A program made the translations under genes and the position numbers. A DNA stretch of 64,000 bases from Sediminicola sp047612485 (GTDB lineage: Bacteria; Bacteroidota; Bacteroidia; Flavobacteriales; Flavobacteriaceae): positions 14,796 through 78,795 of the forward strand of contig JBLGAT010000002.1 of the NCBI GenBank assembly GCA_047612485.1, written 5' to 3'. Below are positions 61,753-64,000 of this stretch, piece by piece (the stretch's first letter is position 1; the number at the start of each line of letters is the position of its first letter). A model generated the notes under the pieces. It was given only the letters and a program-made list of their open reading frames with translations, ran no database searches and was not told where the DNA came from.

Positions 61753-61977
61753 TTAAGTGTTCTTGATCTGTGTTTTGTGCGTTTCTAAATGGTGCTTTAG
61801 CAATTGTTTTAAACTATCCAAGTAGGCCATGAGTGTGGTTTGATCCATGTTGGGGTGGCTTTCATTGGGTATTGTGCATGGGTTTTCATCCAAAAATCGG
61901 TACAATTCTGGGTAATTGGTTTCAATGTTTGAAGTCAATTGGGTTATTTCAGTTAACAGGGACATGGGATTGTTCAT
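61753..61977 (-). CDS. Small helical protein of unknown function
   Basis: A 74-residue, mostly helical, acidic protein: LLTEITQLTSNIETNYPELY and a C-terminal LMAYLDSLKQLLKHHLETH helix, with a central ENPCTIPNE loop. I do not recognise a family. It has a good start, even spacing of 14 bases on each side, and codon use like its neighbours, so it is probably real. It is in the operon WG-repeat, 139-residue protein, this gene, ArsC-like. Confidence 0.72.
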   Translation of the reverse strand: MNNPMSLLTEITQLTSNIETNYPELYRFLDENPCTIPNESHPNMDQTTLMAYLDSLKQLLKHHLETHKTQIKNT

Positions 61978-61991
61978 GATCGTATTTTATT

Positions 61992-62411
61992 TTAAGGTTG
62001 TTGTGGTTCCATAATGGAATAAAAAGCTTCACTGTCCATGATATACTCGGTAATCGCAAAGACTTCTTTTCTATTGTTTCTGAACGTTTTCACAAAGTGG
62101 GTTATTTCCTGCTCCAAATGTTGGTGCTCCATGGCAAAAACTCCTGCATCTTGTCTCTTTGGGTTTTCTACCAAATATCCTATTTGAATCATATGTTTTC
62201 CAACTTTTTCCAAAAGATCGTCACATGTATTGCCCAACTCAAAAAGATCGGTTTTGATTTCCTTTACCATTGCCAAATTCTCTGTTTTGGTGATCCAGAT
62301 GAAATATTTATCAATAAGGTGATGTAGAAAGCGAAGATCATCTTTATAAAAAAGTAGATCGGACTTCCAGTGTTCGGCTAAAACGTAGAGTTCTTCCCAA
62401 TTTATTTTCAT
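61992..62411 (-). CDS. Helical His-rich protein of unknown function
   Basis: A 139-residue protein predicted as a long-helix bundle. The conserved-looking spots are LRFLHHLIDKYF (His30, His31, Asp34) and AMEHQHLEQEITHFV (His96, His98, Glu100, Glu102, His105), a layout that recalls metal-binding four-helix bundles such as hemerythrins, though the exact hemerythrin spacing is not met. No known family assigned. It lies 14 bases from each neighbour in the four-gene operon, which is divergent from hpf and shares its Crp-type box. Confidence 0.75.
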   Translation of the reverse strand: MKINWEELYVLAEHWKSDLLFYKDDLRFLHHLIDKYFIWITKTENLAMVKEIKTDLFELGNTCDDLLEKVGKHMIQIGYLVENPKRQDAGVFAMEHQHLEQEITHFVKTFRNNRKEVFAITEYIMDSEAFYSIMEPQQP

Positions 62412-62425
62412 AATCTTGACGATAT

Positions 62426-63055
62426 TTACATGGTTAATTTCCTTATTTCCAAACTGTTATCCTCATTTCGAACGGCTATCAAATTATCATTGAGTAATTT
62501 GGTCCTCAACCAAGGGGTCTTATATCTTTTAGAGGTCATTTGAATATTGGTTGGTTTAGTTAAATATTCGATTATTTTTCCAGAGGTATCCATTAAGACT
62601 TCATGGAATTTATATTCATATATTTTTAGCTTGAATTCGTTCTCCCCCTTTAAAACTTTCTCAAAAATAATACCTGTTAAGTATCCACTTTCGTATTGTT
62701 CCACGTTCAAGAATTGATAGTCGATGACCAATTTTCCCGATTTATCAATGAAGCCATAATAGGGAATACCTTCTTCTATTTTTTTGACAAGGCACCTGCC
62801 CTGTTTAAAGCTGGGGTATTTTACCCCCATTATTCCAAATGTAGATGGGTCTGCATTATGGTCCCATACAAGATCATTTCTAAAATCAATGATAAGATCG
62901 CCTTTGGTGTTGATGAATCCCCATTGTTCCCCTTTTTTAATGGCCGCAAGCCCTTCACTGAAGGGGGCAATTTCCTCAATGCCCTTGAAAGCCTGAGCAA
63001 TGGTGAATAGTGGGATCAATAGAAATAATACAAATAGTGTCATTTTGTTTTTCAT
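62426..63055 (-). CDS. Secreted WG-repeat protein
   Basis: A 209-residue protein with a signal peptide (about residues 1-21, ending TIAQAF) and WG-type beta-repeats: SEGLAAIKKGEQWGFINTKG and the later GIPYYGFIDKSGKLVIDYQF. These repeats form small beta-structures thought to bind ligands or proteins in the periplasm or at the surface. It is first of four genes with even 14-base gaps. The Crp-type box at 63110-63121 lies 55 bases upstream. Confidence 0.82.
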   Translation of the reverse strand: MKNKMTLFVLFLLIPLFTIAQAFKGIEEIAPFSEGLAAIKKGEQWGFINTKGDLIIDFRNDLVWDHNADPSTFGIMGVKYPSFKQGRCLVKKIEEGIPYYGFIDKSGKLVIDYQFLNVEQYESGYLTGIIFEKVLKGENEFKLKIYEYKFHEVLMDTSGKIIEYLTKPTNIQMTSKRYKTPWLRTKLLNDNLIAVRNEDNSLEIRKLTM

Positions 63056-63079
63056 GGTATACTTATTTTATGATACTGT

Positions 63080-63152
63080 CAAAGTATTATATGTGGAGTT
63101 CATATAAAATGATAATTATCAGGTGTACAAAGGGTAGGTCCTTATGTTTTTG
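63080..63152. promoter_or_regulatory. Shared Crp/Fnr-type box for hpf-usp and the WG operon
   Basis: TGATAATTATCA (63110-63121) is identical to the cbpA box. Towards hpf, 23 bases on, lies TGTTTTTG (63145-63152, 7 of 8 to TANNTTTG). Towards the WG-repeat gene, 23 bases on in the minus strand, lies TACTTTG (63086-63080), one base shorter than TANNTTTG. Both sides are weaker than the other five promoters, but the spacing is kept. Confidence 0.62.
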
Positions 63153-63231
63153 GATCAGATGACAATAATCATAGTAACCGATTATCACAATAATTATTTT
63201 TATACAAAGAATCCTTTTAAACCGTGCCATT

Positions 63232-63534
63232 ATGACCATAAATGTTCAATATGTAAAAATGCCCACCAGCGAGGCAACGACAGAATTTATAACAAAAAAA
63301 TTGGACAAGTTGGGGGATCGATACAATTGGGTGATTTCTGCCATGGTCTATTTTAAATTGGAAAATGATCCTTCGGAAAAAGGTAAGATTTGTGAAATTG
63401 AGTTAAGTGCTCCAGGTCCAAGATTATTTGCCAAATCCAATGAGGCACATTTTGAAAAGGCTGCTGTTGCCACCTTGAATGATTTGGAACGACAACTGAA
63501 AAAGCACAATGAAAAGCGAAACAAAAAATTCTAG
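63232..63534 (+). CDS. hpf: Ribosome hibernation promoting factor (HPF/RaiA family)
   Basis: A 100-residue short HPF, matching the family fold: INVQYVKMPTSEATTEFITKKL, a WVISAMVYFKLEND strand, CEIELSAPGPRLFAKSNE and a basic C-terminal tail (LERQLKKHNEKRNKKF). It binds the 30S decoding centre and stops translation in starved or stressed cells. ATG at 63232 begins the fold directly. A usp gene follows 94 bases later on the same strand. The Crp-type box lies upstream. Confidence 0.93.
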   Translation: MTINVQYVKMPTSEATTEFITKKLDKLGDRYNWVISAMVYFKLENDPSEKGKICEIELSAPGPRLFAKSNEAHFEKAAVATLNDLERQLKKHNEKRNKKF

Positions 63535-63628
63535 ATACCTTAAAATAAAGGGTGGCCCAAGAGGGTTTCCATGTTTAAAAAAACATTGATTTTTAAAATT
63601 CAAAGGCAATATTGTAATTAGCTCAACA

Positions 63629-64000
63629 ATGAAAAAGTTATTGGTCCCTGTTGATTTTTCGAAATTTTCCGAATACGCCTTAGAGGTGGCCGCAAGTCTT
63701 GCCAAAAGGTATAATGCGGAAATTACGGTCTTTCATATGCTAGGAATTTCAGAATCTGTTTTTGTGGCCAATGAGGCCGCAGAAATGGCTGAGGCGAAGT
63801 ATTATATGAACATGGCCAAGGACAAGTTCACCACGTTTTTGGATAAGGGCTATTTGAAGGGCATTAAAATAACGGAAGTCATACAAAATTATAAGGTTTT
63901 CAGCGAAATTAATGAGCTTGCCAAGGAAATGGACATTGATCTGATAATCATGGGATCCCATGGTTCGAAGGGATTTAGTGAATTTTTTGTGGGTTCCAAT
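63629..64000 (+). CDS. Universal stress protein (3' end outside window)
   Basis: A partial UspA-family protein (124 codons visible, frame open at the window end). The opening MKKLLVPVDFSKFSEYALEVAASL is the standard USP start, and the ATP-loop IIMGSHGSKGFSEFFVGSN (G-2x-G-9x-G(S/T) type) is present up to the edge, so it is an ATP-binding class. It may be followed by a second tandem USP domain outside the window. Reads in the same direction as hpf with no terminator between. Confidence 0.92.
   Translation, partial: MKKLLVPVDFSKFSEYALEVAASLAKRYNAEITVFHMLGISESVFVANEAAEMAEAKYYMNMAKDKFTTFLDKGYLKGIKITEVIQNYKVFSEINELAKEMDIDLIIMGSHGSKGFSEFFVGSN

Noticed and set aside
63144..63356. 70-codon plus-strand frame upstream of and overlapping hpf
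   Set aside because: It is in another frame from hpf, starts at the promoter element, and shows no family features; hpf codes in this stretch.
1..64000. Mobile element, prophage, CRISPR array or defence island
   Set aside because: No transposase, integrase, phage structural, cas or restriction-modification motif, direct repeat array or tRNA-flanked insertion was found; tRNA-His is followed by a normal terminator and core genes.

Overview
The window looks like chromosomal DNA of a marine-type member of the Flavobacteriaceae (Bacteroidota). The signs are TANNTTTG-type promoter elements, DUF4290/DUF493/MurA gene order, a DUF2520-KdsC-Maf block, a fused ResB-CcsA cytochrome c maturation protein, a BshB1 bacillithiol gene, TTG starts, and many secreted or lipoprotein enzymes. 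I see no insertion sequence, prophage, integrase or CRISPR array. It reads as core and niche-adaptive chromosome, densely packed and largely organised in short operons.

Layout. 0-3 kb: a partial AAA ATPase, DUF493, DUF4290 and murA, whose enzyme carries Asp in place of the fosfomycin-target Cys. 3-9 kb: a minus-strand run of small housekeeping or unknown genes (pirin, VOC, GNAT, YhhN, a TIM-barrel protein, DUF3124, M20 hydrolase, DUF1801). 9-13 kb: a four-gene light/UV operon (SRPBCC, an SDR lacking its catalytic Tyr, a class I photolyase and a divergent photolyase paralogue). 13-15.6 kb: two secreted proteins. 15.6-23.4 kb: a sugar block with galT, galK, a Nudix-like repressor of the NrtR/AraR type, a Na+/sugar symporter with an unlisted 33-residue membrane micro-protein, and a large secreted PIG-L deacetylase. 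23.4-27 kb: MscS channel, a lipoprotein of unknown function, Maf, KdsC, DUF2520. 27-34 kb: ccsBA, a Cys/Met-metabolism PLP enzyme, bshB1 and an orphan TPR histidine kinase. 34.7 kb: tRNA-His. 35-43 kb: an M28 peptidase and a hydroxyproline catabolic cluster (AraC regulator, DapA-like deaminase, semialdehyde dehydrogenase, DUF885 metallopeptidase, hydroxyproline epimerase). 43-64 kb: CbpA/CbpM, an M50-CBS protease with an ABC exporter, PfkB-Pta-AckA, DUF4010 and patatin, upp, TerB-like-deoC-deoD-Crp, MlaEFD, a four-gene unknown operon, and HPF with a universal stress protein.

The main discovery is regulatory. In the last 21 kb, six intergenic sites fit one architecture: a dyad TGA(C/T)-N4-(A/G)TCA followed after exactly 23 bases by a TANNTTTG promoter element (perfect in five cases, 7/8 in the sixth). 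This puts the dyad near -41, the position used by Crp/Fnr class II activators. The sites lie before cbpA-cbpM, pfkB-pta-ackA, DUF4010-patatin, TerB-deoC-deoD-crp, mlaEFD, and between the WG-repeat operon and hpf-usp. A Crp/Fnr-family regulator (56091-56723) is encoded inside one of the controlled operons. I saw no such dyad in the intergenic regions of the first 42.9 kb. The genes concerned (protein folding, substrate-level ATP from acetyl phosphate, nucleoside salvage, outer-membrane lipid maintenance, ribosome hibernation, universal stress protein) suggest an energy- or oxygen-limitation survival programme. The motif and spacing are read directly from the sequence; the regulator assignment and physiological role are inference.
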